Assembly: GCA_041875495.1 (NCBI GenBank)
Contig: CP112982.1
Coordinates: 2,418,001-2,482,000, forward strand
Direction: 5' to 3'
DNA length: 64,000 bases
From: Halomonas sp. CH40
GTDB lineage: Bacteria > Pseudomonadota > Gammaproteobacteria > Pseudomonadales > Halomonadaceae
The notes under the pieces are model-generated. The model saw only the letters and a program-made list of their open reading frames with translations. It made no database searches and was not told where the DNA came from. A program made the position numbers and the translations under genes. Shown here piece after piece: positions 1-10,216 of the stretch; positions within the stretch are counted from its first letter, which is position 1; each line of letters starts with the position of its first letter.

Positions 1-1023
1 CTCTTCATGCAGATCCAGTCCTTTTACCGAGGCCAATGCTCCCTTGACCAGCTCTGCCAGCTCGTCAAGCGAGGCGCAGAAAGCTTCCCGCTGAGCGGGA
101 TCATCCAACATTTCAGCGCGCAGCCGTAAGCGCGTAATGGGCGTTTTAAGATCATGGGAAATCGCTGAAAAAAGCCGCTCACGCTCATCAATCTGTTCGC
201 GAATACGCCGCTGCATGCGATTAAAGGCCACCGCCGTAGCCGCCACTTCTCTGGGGCCGGTCTCTTTTAGGGGCGGGCTATCCAGGTCATCCCCCAACTG
301 GCGAGCAGCCTTTGACAGCCTGGCCAACGGGCGAGTCACGCTGGTAATGCCCAGCAGTGAAAGAGCCAATACGCTAAGCAGCACCAGCAGGCCAACCAGC
401 AAGCGCTCGCCAGACAGCCAGCGGTAGCCGCTGAAAATATCAGGCACCCCCAGCAAGGTGGCCACGTACAGCCAGGTATCAGGCGCCAGCTCCACTTGCA
501 CCACCAGAATCGGTGGCGACAGCGGTTCCATTAACAGGCTGTGCTGCCCCCAGCGCGGTGGTAACTCATAGAGCAGTACTTCGTTATTGAACACCCGCAG
601 GGTTTCCGGGCTGGAGAACTCCACCACCACATCGTCAATCAAAAGCTCTTGGGTAAGGATGGCGCGTACGTTATCAACCACCACCTCTTTTTCTGGGCCG
701 CTGCCAATATCGTCGACGGCAATCCGCCGTTCGTTGACGCTGACAAAAAAGCGCGTACCGCCCATACGCCGCAGCTGATCCAGCACGATATGACGATACT
801 CCACCGGTAGCGAACGGAAAAACCGCATGGTTGAGGCAATGCTGAAAGCCATATTGCTGGAAAGCTCATCCAGCTGTTCAAGACGGCTGTCTCGCACCTG
901 AGACGTCCACAGCGCATAGCTGGCCGCCTGAGCCGCCAGCACCCCCGCAATCATGATGATCACAAAGCGCCCTCGCAGGCTGCCGGGCAGATAGCGTGCC
1001 AGCCTGCGTTTCACCCTTCTCAT
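1..1023 (-). CDS. Sensor histidine kinase, HAMP type (C-terminus beyond window)
   Basis: Membrane sensor kinase of an OmpR-type two-component system. Reading down from the ATG at 1023, 341 codons stay open to the window edge. An N-terminal membrane helix (about residues 15-35) is followed by a periplasmic region and a second helix (about 188-210). A HAMP linker comes next, then the phosphoacceptor box with SHDLKTPITRLR, whose His is residue 290. The ATPase domain lies outside the window. The gene starts 24 bases after the response regulator stop, so the two form one transcription unit. The layout resembles the EnvZ/RstB class; the stimulus cannot be told from the sequence. Confidence 0.85.
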   Translation of the reverse strand, partial: MRRVKRRLARYLPGSLRGRFVIIMIAGVLAAQAASYALWTSQVRDSRLEQLDELSSNMAFSIASTMRFFRSLPVEYRHIVLDQLRRMGGTRFFVSVNERRIAVDDIGSGPEKEVVVDNVRAILTQELLIDDVVVEFSSPETLRVFNNEVLLYELPPRWGQHSLLMEPLSPPILVVQVELAPDTWLYVATLLGVPDIFSGYRWLSGERLLVGLLVLLSVLALSLLGITSVTRPLARLSKAARQLGDDLDSPPLKETGPREVAATAVAFNRMQRRIREQIDERERLFSAISHDLKTPITRLRLRAEMLDDPAQREAFCASLDELAELVKGALASVKGLDLHEE

Positions 1024-1047
1024 TTCGCTCCTCTCATTTCGCCCTTC

Positions 1048-1773
1048 TCACGGTGCAAGCTCGACGCTGGCCGTCAGCACATAGCCAACGCCGCGCACGG
1101 TGCGAATCAGCTGGGAATGCTGGGCATCTTCCCCCAGGCGCTGGCGCAAGCGGCACACATGCACATCAATCGAGCGATCCAGGGCCGGCGCTTCACGGCC
1201 ACGGGTCAAGGCATAGAGATCATCCCGGGCAATCACCGTTGCCGGGCGCGCCAGAAACACCTGCAGCAGCTGAAAATCAGCCCCTGACAGCGCCGTGCGA
1301 GCGCCGTCCAGGCCGATCAATTCACGGGTCATACGGTCAAGCTGCCAATCACCAAAGCGCACCCAGCGGGCCTCCTGGGTTGCCCCTGCAGCCGCCACAG
1401 GCCGGGCACGGCGCAGCACCGCCTTGATCCGCGCCAACAGCTCGCGTGGGTTAAAGGGCTTGCCGATATAGTCATCGGCGCCCAGCTCCAGCCCCAGAAT
1501 GCGATCGGTATCATCGGCGCTGGCGGTCAGCATGATAATCGGCGTATCGTGGGTCTTGCGCAGTTCCCGACAGATGGTAAAGCCATCATCTCCTGGCATC
1601 ATGACGTCAATAATCAGCAGGTCTGGCATTTGCTCGGCCAGCTGCTGATAAAGTGACTCCGCCCCGTCGGCGGTCAGCACCTGGTAACCATGCCGCCCCA
1701 GGTAGTCAGCCAACAGTTCGCGGATTTCCAGGTCGTCATCAACGACCATCAGGGTAGCAGGCGGGGTTGTCAT
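1048..1773 (-). CDS. OmpR-family response regulator
   Basis: A 241-residue DNA-binding response regulator. The receiver domain has the acidic pair in VVDDD (residues 10-14), the phosphoacceptor Asp56 in LLIIDVMMPGDDG, Thr83 and Lys105 in GKPF. A C-terminal winged-helix DNA-binding domain (about 140-235) ends with RTVRGVGYVL, which is typical of OmpR/PhoB proteins. It precedes the sensor kinase at 1-1023 and is probably co-transcribed with it. The target genes are unknown. Confidence 0.92.
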   Translation of the reverse strand: MTTPPATLMVVDDDLEIRELLADYLGRHGYQVLTADGAESLYQQLAEQMPDLLIIDVMMPGDDGFTICRELRKTHDTPIIMLTASADDTDRILGLELGADDYIGKPFNPRELLARIKAVLRRARPVAAAGATQEARWVRFGDWQLDRMTRELIGLDGARTALSGADFQLLQVFLARPATVIARDDLYALTRGREAPALDRSIDVHVCRLRQRLGEDAQHSQLIRTVRGVGYVLTASVELAP

Positions 1774-1849
1774 GGCGGTGTGTCATCCCTTGGTTGTCAG
1801 CAGGCATTATTATTGAGTGCGGGATTGTATCAAGCGTTTGCGCCTCGGC

Positions 1850-2647
1850 TTACAGGGCAAAGCGTTGTGTCAGCCACTGGGCAACACCCGCATTGCTGTG
1901 ATGGCCGATGCGCCGAGCACCGGTAACGCGCTCAAGCAGCGCCGGGTGGGCATTGGCCATCACCTGGGCTTCACCGGCCAGGTTGAGCATCTCGATATCA
2001 TTAAGATTGTCGCCAAATGCCAGGCAATCCGGTGCTGTCAGGCCCAGCTTTTCCAGCAGAGCCGTTAACGCCACCCCTTTATTGACGCCACCGGCCATGA
2101 TTTCCAGGGCATTGGCGGTGGAATAGGTAATGTGTAGCCCCTGCCCATGGGCTTGGTGGGCCTGGGTTTCCAGTTCGGCCAGCGCTGCCGGGGCGCCCAG
2201 ATACAGCACCTTGCCTACCCCATTGGCATCCATCTGTTCTGGCGGCACTACCTGATAGGTAAAGCCGGTGGTGGCGTGAATCGATAACAGGTGCGGAGCG
2301 GGCGCATCTACATGCCAGCCACTTTCACGGTACAGGCTCAGCCGCACCTCAGGTGGGCGAGGCAGCTGGATCAGCGTTTGCGCATGGTCAGGCTCAAGAT
2401 AGCTGGCATTCAGCAATTGGCCTGCAGGGTCATGGGTATAGGCGCCATTGGTGCTGATCAGATGAATGGGAATATCCAGCTGATCGCGAAACACCCGCAT
2501 ATCGTAGTAGTGGCGACCTGATGCCAAGGCAATATGGTGGCCTTGTTCAGCCAGCAAACGGAGCACCTTGACGGTGCTTGCGTGCAAGCGATGGTCGCTG
2601 CCTAACAGCGTCCCGTCCAGGTCAGAAACAATCAGCCGCGCGGTCAT
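1850..2647 (-). CDS. HAD-superfamily Cof-type phosphatase
   Basis: A 265-residue Cof/SupH-like haloacid dehalogenase hydrolase, probably a sugar-phosphate or nucleotide phosphatase in the cytoplasm. Motif I is SDLDGTLLGSD near the N-terminus, motif II is ALASGRHYYD, and motif IV is FGDNLNDIEML near the C-terminus. A C2 cap lies between them. The start at 2647 is chosen because AGGAGG sits five bases upstream; a GTG one codon earlier would be too close. The substrate cannot be predicted. It lies upstream of the two-component genes on the same strand, 76 bases away. Confidence 0.88.
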   Translation of the reverse strand: MTARLIVSDLDGTLLGSDHRLHASTVKVLRLLAEQGHHIALASGRHYYDMRVFRDQLDIPIHLISTNGAYTHDPAGQLLNASYLEPDHAQTLIQLPRPPEVRLSLYRESGWHVDAPAPHLLSIHATTGFTYQVVPPEQMDANGVGKVLYLGAPAALAELETQAHQAHGQGLHITYSTANALEIMAGGVNKGVALTALLEKLGLTAPDCLAFGDNLNDIEMLNLAGEAQVMANAHPALLERVTGARRIGHHSNAGVAQWLTQRFAL

Positions 2648-2768
2648 CACACCCTCCTCGTTTGAAAGCCAGCAGGCTAGCCTGCGCCTTCAGCAGCTTA
2701 ACCGATTCACCGAGGCGACGCTAAAGCATTGATGTTAAGCGAACGCGCAGCTTCTGTCAGCGTGGTGA

Positions 2769-2797
2769 TTGGCGTAGCGGGCGGGAATCCGTATAGT
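2769..2797 (+). promoter_or_regulatory. Predicted sigma-70 promoter of rnb
   Basis: TTGGCG at 2769-2774 and TATAGT at 2792-2797 are separated by 17 bases, about 33 bases upstream of the rnb ATG. This is a good sigma-70 match on the right strand; it is a prediction only. Confidence 0.6.
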
Positions 2798-2829
2798 GAC
2801 ACCCCTACTCTTGCCAACTGATTGACCTC

Positions 2830-4770
2830 ATGCTGCAAAATAATTCGGTACTTGCCCAACTTAAGCAACAGATTCGTGACACCACCCCGCGCGCGGAAGG
2901 CGTTATCAAAGCCACTGAAAAAGGCTTTGGCTTTCTGGAAACCGATGCGGGTGAGTCCTATTTCGTCCCACCGCCTGCCATGAAGCAGGTCCTGCATGGC
3001 GACCGCGTTGAAGCCGTTATCCATGAAAATGGCGACAAGAAATCTGTCGAACCGGAAAAACTGCTTGAAGCCGGGCTCGACCGTTTTATTGCCCGCGTAC
3101 AAAAGCGTGAGGGGCGATTGGCGGTGGTTCCTGATCACCCGTCCATCCGCAATGTACTGAAAGCGCGGATCAAGAACAGTCTGGATGAAGCCAGCATTGC
3201 GGACGGCGACTGGGTGGTTGCCCGCCTGGTACGTCATCCGCTGAAAGAGAACGACCGGGGCTTTTTTGCCCAGATTGACGAACTGGTGGCCAAGTCAGAT
3301 GACCCGGCCGTGCCATGGCGGGTCACCCTGGCCCGCCATGCGCTGGAACAGGAATGCCCGGATGCTGGCACCGACTGGCCGTTGCTGGATGAGGGCCTGA
3401 TCCGCGAGGACCTGACCGCCCGGCCGTTTTTCACCATTGACGGTGAAAAGACCCGGGATATGGATGACGCCCTGCATGTAGAAACCCTGGAAAGCAGCGG
3501 CTGGCGCCTGAGCGTGGCCATTGCCGACCCGACCGCTTACGTCGAAGAAGGCCATGCGGCGGATCTCGAAGCGCGTACGCGCGCCTTTACTGTCTACCTG
3601 CCGGGCCAGAATGTCACCATGCTGCCTGAGCAGCTGGCGGATGATCTCTGCTCACTATGGGAAGGTCAGGAGCGTCCTGCCCTGGCCTGTACCCTGGACA
3701 TTAACGCTGATGGCAGCCTGGGCGAATACCGCTTCTTTGCGGCCAACGTCATGTCGCACGCCAAGCTCGCCTATGACCGTGTCTCAGACTGGATTGAAGG
3801 CCAGGGCGACTGGACACCGGCCGACAACATTGCCGAACAGCTCAAGGCGCTGCAGGCGCTGACCGAAGCGCGCACCGCCTGGCGTAACGAGCATGCCTTG
3901 GTATTCAAGGATCGTCCGGATTATGTCTTCGACCTGGACGATGCAGGCAATGTGCTGGGAATTCGTACCGAAGAGCGCCGCATCGCCAACCGCATGATCG
4001 AGGAATCGATGATCGTGGCCAACGCTTGCTGCGCTGATTATCTGGCCAAGCATATCGGCCATGGTATCTTTAACGTCCACCGTGCCTTTGAGCCTGATAA
4101 AGCCGAGGCCGCCCAGGAGTTTCTGGCCGGGCAGGATATTGAAGTGGCCCGTGAAGCGCTGCTTGAACTAGCCCACTACAAGGATCTCAAGCGGGCACTG
4201 GAAAGCCGTGACGATGCCTGGCTGGACGCGCGCCTGCGTCGCTTCCAGGGCTTTACCAGCATGTCAGCCCAGCCTGGCCCGCACTTTGGCCTGGGCCTGA
4301 ATGCCTATGCCACCTGGACGTCACCGATTCGTAAATACGGCGATATGGTCAACCATCGCCTGATCAAGCGCATTCTCAAGGGTGAACAGGCCCCAGCAGA
4401 AGCCAGCCAGCAGCTCACCGAGCAGCTCACCGAGCGTCGCCGCCTGAACCGCATGGCTGAGCGCGACGTCAAGGACTGGCTGTATGTACGCTACCTGACG
4501 CTCGCCGCCGAGAACCAGGACGCCTTTGATGCCGAAGTGATGGCTATCAATCGGGGAGGCATGCGGGTGCGCCTGCTGGAAAATGGCGCCACTGCCTTTG
4601 TTCCGGCACCCTTGATGCACAGTGACCGCAGCAAGGTGGTGATTGATGACAAGGAAGGGCGCATTCAGATTGAAGGCGAGGAACGCTACAAACTGGGCGA
4701 TAGCCTACGCGTGGCGCTGACCGAAGCTCGTGAGGAAACCCGTTCACTGGTCGCCCGGCCGATTGCCTAG
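2830..4770 (+). CDS. rnb: Exoribonuclease II (RNase II)
   Basis: A 646-residue 3'-to-5' processive hydrolytic exoribonuclease, which degrades single-stranded RNA in the cytoplasm. The start (MLQNNSVLAQLKQQIRDTTP) and length match E. coli RNase II (about 644 residues). Cold-shock-like RNA-binding domains come first, with TEKGFGFLETD. The RNB catalytic domain follows, with the metal-binding Asp204, Asp210, Asp212 and Asp213 in DGEKTRDMDDALHVE. An S1 domain is at the C-terminus (MAINRGGMRVRLLENGATAF). It is a single gene with its own predicted promoter and a strong terminator at 4804. The family assignment to RNase II rather than RNase R rests on length and the N-terminal match. Confidence 0.95.
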   Translation: MLQNNSVLAQLKQQIRDTTPRAEGVIKATEKGFGFLETDAGESYFVPPPAMKQVLHGDRVEAVIHENGDKKSVEPEKLLEAGLDRFIARVQKREGRLAVVPDHPSIRNVLKARIKNSLDEASIADGDWVVARLVRHPLKENDRGFFAQIDELVAKSDDPAVPWRVTLARHALEQECPDAGTDWPLLDEGLIREDLTARPFFTIDGEKTRDMDDALHVETLESSGWRLSVAIADPTAYVEEGHAADLEARTRAFTVYLPGQNVTMLPEQLADDLCSLWEGQERPALACTLDINADGSLGEYRFFAANVMSHAKLAYDRVSDWIEGQGDWTPADNIAEQLKALQALTEARTAWRNEHALVFKDRPDYVFDLDDAGNVLGIRTEERRIANRMIEESMIVANACCADYLAKHIGHGIFNVHRAFEPDKAEAAQEFLAGQDIEVAREALLELAHYKDLKRALESRDDAWLDARLRRFQGFTSMSAQPGPHFGLGLNAYATWTSPIRKYGDMVNHRLIKRILKGEQAPAEASQQLTEQLTERRRLNRMAERDVKDWLYVRYLTLAAENQDAFDAEVMAINRGGMRVRLLENGATAFVPAPLMHSDRSKVVIDDKEGRIQIEGEERYKLGDSLRVALTEAREETRSLVARPIA

Positions 4771-4803
4771 CACCAGCGCCTAGACAACGGTAGGCACTCC
4801 GCA

Positions 4804-4830
4804 AACGGCGCTTTTTCAAGCGCCGTTTTT
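4804..4830 (+). terminator. rho-independent terminator after rnb
   Basis: A 10-bp stem AACGGCGCTT / AAGCGCCGTT (4804-4813 with 4818-4827) has a 4-base loop and is followed by T residues. It lies 34 bases after the rnb stop. Confidence 0.85.
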
Positions 4831-4842
4831 ATTGCCTGCACA

Positions 4843-4870
4843 AAAAAGAGCACCCGAAGGTGCTCTTTTT
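4843..4870 (-). terminator. Bidirectional terminator between rnb and sucD
   Basis: A 12-bp perfect stem (4843-4854 with 4859-4870; core GAGCACC / GGTGCTC) carries A and T tracts at its two ends, so it can act in both directions. It lies 31 bases past the sucD stop and ends the TCA transcript. Confidence 0.85.
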
Positions 4871-4901
4871 GTGCTTTTACAAGCCACTGCAATGCAGCGT
4901 C

Positions 4902-5774
4902 TTACCAACCGGTGACTTCTTTCAGCGCGTCGCCGATTTCAGCCAGAGAACGCACGGTTTTGACACCGGCGTCTTCCAGGGCAGCAAACTTCTCATCAGC
5001 GGTACCTTTACCGCCAGAGATGATGGCGCCTGCGTGGCCCATACGCTTACCGGGAGGAGCTGTTACCCCGGCAATGTAGGAAACCACTGGCTTGGAAACG
5101 TTGGCCTTGACGTAGGCGGCGGCTTCTTCTTCGGCGGTACCACCGATTTCACCGATCATCACGATGGCTTCAGTCTTCGGATCGTTCTCGAACATTTCGA
5201 GAATATCAATGAAGTTGGAGCCCGGGATCGGGTCACCACCGATACCGACACAGGTAGACTGGCCGAAACCGTGATCAGTCGTCTGCTTGACGGCTTCATA
5301 GGTCAGGGTGCCTGAACGCGACACGATACCGACCTTGCCCGGCTGGTGAATGTGACCCGGCATGATGCCGATCTTGCATTCACCCGGGGTGATAACACCC
5401 GGGCAGTTCGGGCCAATCAGGCGTACGCCCAGTTCGTCACACTTCACTTTGGCTTCCAGCATATCCAGCGTGGCAATGCCTTCAGTGATACACACGATCA
5501 GCTTGATACCCGCATTTGCCGCTTCAAGGATGGAATCCTTGCAGAAAGGGGCCGGTACATAGATAACGCTGGCTTCCGCGCCGGTTTTCTCGACCGCTTC
5601 TTTCACGGTGTTGAAAACTGGCAGGCCGAGGTGCTCCTGGCCGCCTTTGCCCGGCGTAACACCGCCGACCATCTGCGTACCGTAGGCAATCGCCTGCTCG
5701 GAGTGGAACGTGCCCTGGCCACCGGTGAAACCCTGGCAGATGACCTTGGTGTTCTTATCGATCAGGATGCTCAT
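4902..5774 (-). CDS. sucD: Succinyl-CoA synthetase (ADP-forming) alpha subunit
   Basis: A 290-residue CoA-binding and phosphohistidine-bearing subunit of succinyl-CoA synthetase, which makes succinate and ATP from succinyl-CoA. The N-terminal CoA site contains [16 protein letters not shown]. The catalytic His lies in [17 protein letters not shown] near residue 247. It overlaps the sucC stop by one base (TAATG), so the two subunits are translationally coupled. It is the last gene of the TCA operon. Confidence 0.97.
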   Translation of the reverse strand: MSILIDKNTKVICQGFTGGQGTFHSEQAIAYGTQMVGGVTPGKGGQEHLGLPVFNTVKEAVEKTGAEASVIYVPAPFCKDSILEAANAGIKLIVCITEGIATLDMLEAKVKCDELGVRLIGPNCPGVITPGECKIGIMPGHIHQPGKVGIVSRSGTLTYEAVKQTTDHGFGQSTCVGIGGDPIPGSNFIDILEMFENDPKTEAIVMIGEIGGTAEEEAAAYVKANVSKPVVSYIAGVTAPPGKRMGHAGAIISGGKGTADEKFAALEDAGVKTVRSLAEIGDALKEVTGW

Positions 5775-6940
5775 TACTTGCCCTCCGCCGCTTTAACGAC
5801 CTGCTGAGCCGCGTCGGTCAGACTGGTAGCCGCGATGATGTTGAGACCACTGGAGGCGAGTTTTTCCGCACCCAGTTCGGCGTTGTTACCTTCCAGACGT
5901 ACGACCACCGGTACGTTAACACCGACTTGCTCAACGGCACCGATAATGCCTTCAGCAATCATGTCGCAACGTACGATACCGCCGAAGATGTTAACCAGCA
6001 CGGCATTGACGTTGTCGTCAGACAGGATGATCTTGAACGCTTCTGCAACGCGTTCCTTGGTAGCACCACCGCCCACATCGAGGAAGTTGGCCGGTTTGCC
6101 ACCGTTAAGGTTGACGATATCCATGGTACCCATGGCCAGACCAGCGCCATTGACCATGCAACCGATGTTACCGTCGAGCGCTACGTAGTTCAGCTCCCAC
6201 TTGGCGGCATCGGCTTCGCGCTCGTCTTCCTGAGACGGGTCACGCATGGCCTGCAGGTCCGGATGACGGTAAAGCGCATTGCTATCGAGGCCAAGTTTGG
6301 CGTCGAGGCAGTGCAGGTTGCCTTCATCGGTGATGACCAACGGGTTGATTTCCAGAAGGGCTAGATCCTTGTCGTGGAACAGCTTGGAAAGCCCCAGGAA
6401 AATCTTGGTGAACTGCTTGACCTGGTCACCGTTCAGACCCAGAGCAAAGGCCAGTTCACGCGCCTGGTATGGCTGGGCGCCGACCAGCGGATCAATCTCG
6501 GCCTTGAGAATCTTCTCCGGCGTTTCTTCAGCGACGGTCTCGATTTCAACACCGCCTTCGGTGGATGCCATAAAGACAACGCGACGGGTAGTACGGTCAA
6601 CTACCGCACCCAGATAAAGCTCATCGGCGATATCCGTGCAGGTTTCAACCAGAATCTTGGCAACCGGCTGACCGTTTTCGTCTGTCTGGTAGGTCACCAG
6701 GTTCTTGCCAAGCCAATGCTCGGCGAAGGTCTTGGCTTCAGCGGGATCCTTGATCAGCTTAACGCCACCCGCCTTACCACGGCCGCCTGCGTGAACCTGG
6801 GCCTTAACAACCCACATATCGCCGCCGATCTTTTTACACGCTTCTTCGGCTTCTTCTGGCGTATCCACGGCAAAGCCTTTGGATACAGGTAAACCATAAT
6901 CGGCAAACAGCTGCTTGCCTTGATACTCGTGAAGATTCAT
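5774..6940 (-). CDS. sucC: Succinyl-CoA synthetase beta subunit
   Basis: A 388-residue beta subunit with an N-terminal ATP-grasp domain ([36 protein letters not shown]) and a C-terminal CoA-ligase domain ([17 protein letters not shown]). It binds the nucleotide and succinate. Length and motifs match E. coli SucC. It is stop-start coupled to sucD and follows lpd after a 154-base gap that holds a hairpin. Confidence 0.97.
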   Translation of the reverse strand: MNLHEYQGKQLFADYGLPVSKGFAVDTPEEAEEACKKIGGDMWVVKAQVHAGGRGKAGGVKLIKDPAEAKTFAEHWLGKNLVTYQTDENGQPVAKILVETCTDIADELYLGAVVDRTTRRVVFMASTEGGVEIETVAEETPEKILKAEIDPLVGAQPYQARELAFALGLNGDQVKQFTKIFLGLSKLFHDKDLALLEINPLVITDEGNLHCLDAKLGLDSNALYRHPDLQAMRDPSQEDEREADAAKWELNYVALDGNIGCMVNGAGLAMGTMDIVNLNGGKPANFLDVGGGATKERVAEAFKIILSDDNVNAVLVNIFGGIVRCDMIAEGIIGAVEQVGVNVPVVVRLEGNNAELGAEKLASSGLNIIAATSLTDAAQQVVKAAEGK

Positions 6941-7054
6941 CGATTCATGCCATTGGTTGCATGTGACTCGAACGATGGCAAACGTCAGTGATTACCATCC
7001 CCGTGCTTGCGGTTCCTGCCGTCTTTATAACAAGCCGGCATGGCCGAAAGCGTT

Positions 7055-7074
7055 GCGCCACCTTGCGGTGGCGC
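7055..7074. other. GC-rich hairpin between lpd and sucC
   Basis: GCGCCACC and GGTGGCGC form an 8-bp perfect stem with a 4-base loop. There is no T tract on the minus strand that lpd-sucC is read from, so it is more likely a processing or attenuation hairpin than a full terminator. Confidence 0.4.
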
Positions 7075-7094
7075 TTTGTTATAGATTACCCAGC

Positions 7095-8624
<1,530 letters not shown>

Positions 8625-10178
8625 TTACACGTCCAGCAACAAGCGTGCAGGGTCTTCCAGCAGCTCTTTGATGGTCACCAGAAACTGGACTGCATCCTTA
8701 CCGTCGATCATGCGGTGATCATAGGAAACGGCCAGATACATCATCGGGCGGATTTCCACTTTGCCGTTCACCGCCATCGGGCGATCCTGGATCTTGTGCA
8801 TACCCAGAATTGCGGTCTGCGGCGGATTGATGATCGGCGTCGACATCAGTGAACCAAAGGTGCCGCCGTTAGTGATGGTAAAAGTACCCCCGATCATATC
8901 GTCCATGCCCAACTTGCCATCGCGGCCACGCTTACCGAAATCAGCAATATTACGCTCAACATCGGCAATTTTCATGCTGTCGGTATCGCGCAGAACCGGT
9001 ACGACCAGGCCACGGTCGGTGGACACTGCCACGCCGATATCCTGGTAACCATGGTAAACAATGTCGGTGCCGTCAATTGAGGCATTGACGTCCGGGAAAC
9101 GCTTGAGCGCTTCAGACGCAGCTTTCACAAAGAAACCCATAAAGCCCAGCTTGATATCATGGGCCTTCAGGAAGGTTTCTTTGTATTGGGAACGCAGGGC
9201 CATGATTTCGGTCATGTCCACTTCGTTGTACGTGGTCAGCATGGCCGCGGTTTGCTGTGCCTGAACCAGACGCTTGGCGATGGTCTGGCGTAAGCGGCTC
9301 ATGGGTACGCGCTTTTCGGGACGCTCACCTTCTTCTATTACAGGTGCTGCTGCCTTGGCTGGCGCGGCCGCTGGCTTGGCCGCTTTCTTGGCGGAGCCAT
9401 CCTTGACAGCTTTCTGAACGTCTTCTTTCAGGATGCGGCCGCCTTTGCCAGTGCCCGCAATCTTGCTGACATCCAGATCGTGCTCTGCGACCATCTTACG
9501 CGCCGCCGGGGCGAGAATCTTGTCGCCGACTTTTTCATCAGCGCTTTCGTCGTCGCTAACAGTGCTTGCCGGTGCAGCCGCTTGCTCGCCATCTTCCCCG
9601 CCAGCGCCTTCAACAAAGATCGCCAGCACGGCTTCTGATTCTACCTGGCTGCCTTCTTCGGCTTTGATTTCGCTCAGAGCGCCATCGGCCGGTGCTACCA
9701 CTTCCAGCACAACCTTATCGGTTTCGATTTCAGCCAGAACCTCATCACGCTTGACCGCTTCACCTACCTGCTTGGTCCAGCTGGCAACCGTTCCTTCCTG
9801 AATCGACTCCGGGAATGAGGGCGCCTTGACGTCGTAGGCCTTTCCACCTGCGGCTTCAGACTTGGCCGGTGCGCTTGAGGTGTCCTGCTTCTCTTCAGAA
9901 CCTTTCTCAGCATCCGCAGCGCCAGATGCCTGCTTGGCACTCCCCTCACCCAGCGTGCCCAGCACCTGTTCGGAGGCAACGGTATCACCCTCTTCAACCA
10001 TTACATCACTTAAGGTGCCAGCTTCCGGTGCCACCACTTCCAGAACGACTTTGTCGGTTTCAATTTCAACAATCAGTTCGTCACGTTCGACGCTATCGCC
10101 CGGCTTCTTATGCCATGCTGCTACCGTACCTTCGGCAACAGACTCTGGAAAGGTTGGCGCTTTAATCTCAGTAGCCAT
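8625..10178 (-). CDS. sucB: Dihydrolipoyl succinyltransferase (E2o) with two lipoyl domains
   Basis: A 517-residue E2 core of 2-oxoglutarate dehydrogenase. It has two lipoyl domains in tandem, at residues 1-78 and about 114-192. Each holds an [14 protein letters not shown] stretch with the lipoylated lysine (Lys43 and Lys155). Acidic, Ala-rich linkers follow each domain. A peripheral subunit-binding domain lies at about 218-256 ([15 protein letters not shown]). The catalytic acyltransferase domain has His488 and Asp492 in [14 protein letters not shown]. coli SucB has one lipoyl domain and about 405 residues, so this protein is clearly longer. It sits between sucA and lpd. Confidence 0.95.
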   Translation of the reverse strand: MATEIKAPTFPESVAEGTVAAWHKKPGDSVERDELIVEIETDKVVLEVVAPEAGTLSDVMVEEGDTVASEQVLGTLGEGSAKQASGAADAEKGSEEKQDTSSAPAKSEAAGGKAYDVKAPSFPESIQEGTVASWTKQVGEAVKRDEVLAEIETDKVVLEVVAPADGALSEIKAEEGSQVESEAVLAIFVEGAGGEDGEQAAAPASTVSDDESADEKVGDKILAPAARKMVAEHDLDVSKIAGTGKGGRILKEDVQKAVKDGSAKKAAKPAAAPAKAAAPVIEEGERPEKRVPMSRLRQTIAKRLVQAQQTAAMLTTYNEVDMTEIMALRSQYKETFLKAHDIKLGFMGFFVKAASEALKRFPDVNASIDGTDIVYHGYQDIGVAVSTDRGLVVPVLRDTDSMKIADVERNIADFGKRGRDGKLGMDDMIGGTFTITNGGTFGSLMSTPIINPPQTAILGMHKIQDRPMAVNGKVEIRPMMYLAVSYDHRMIDGKDAVQFLVTIKELLEDPARLLLDV

Positions 10179-10216
10179 TTCGTTTCCCTTTTAATTGCTT
10201 TGAACCCGGTGGGCGC

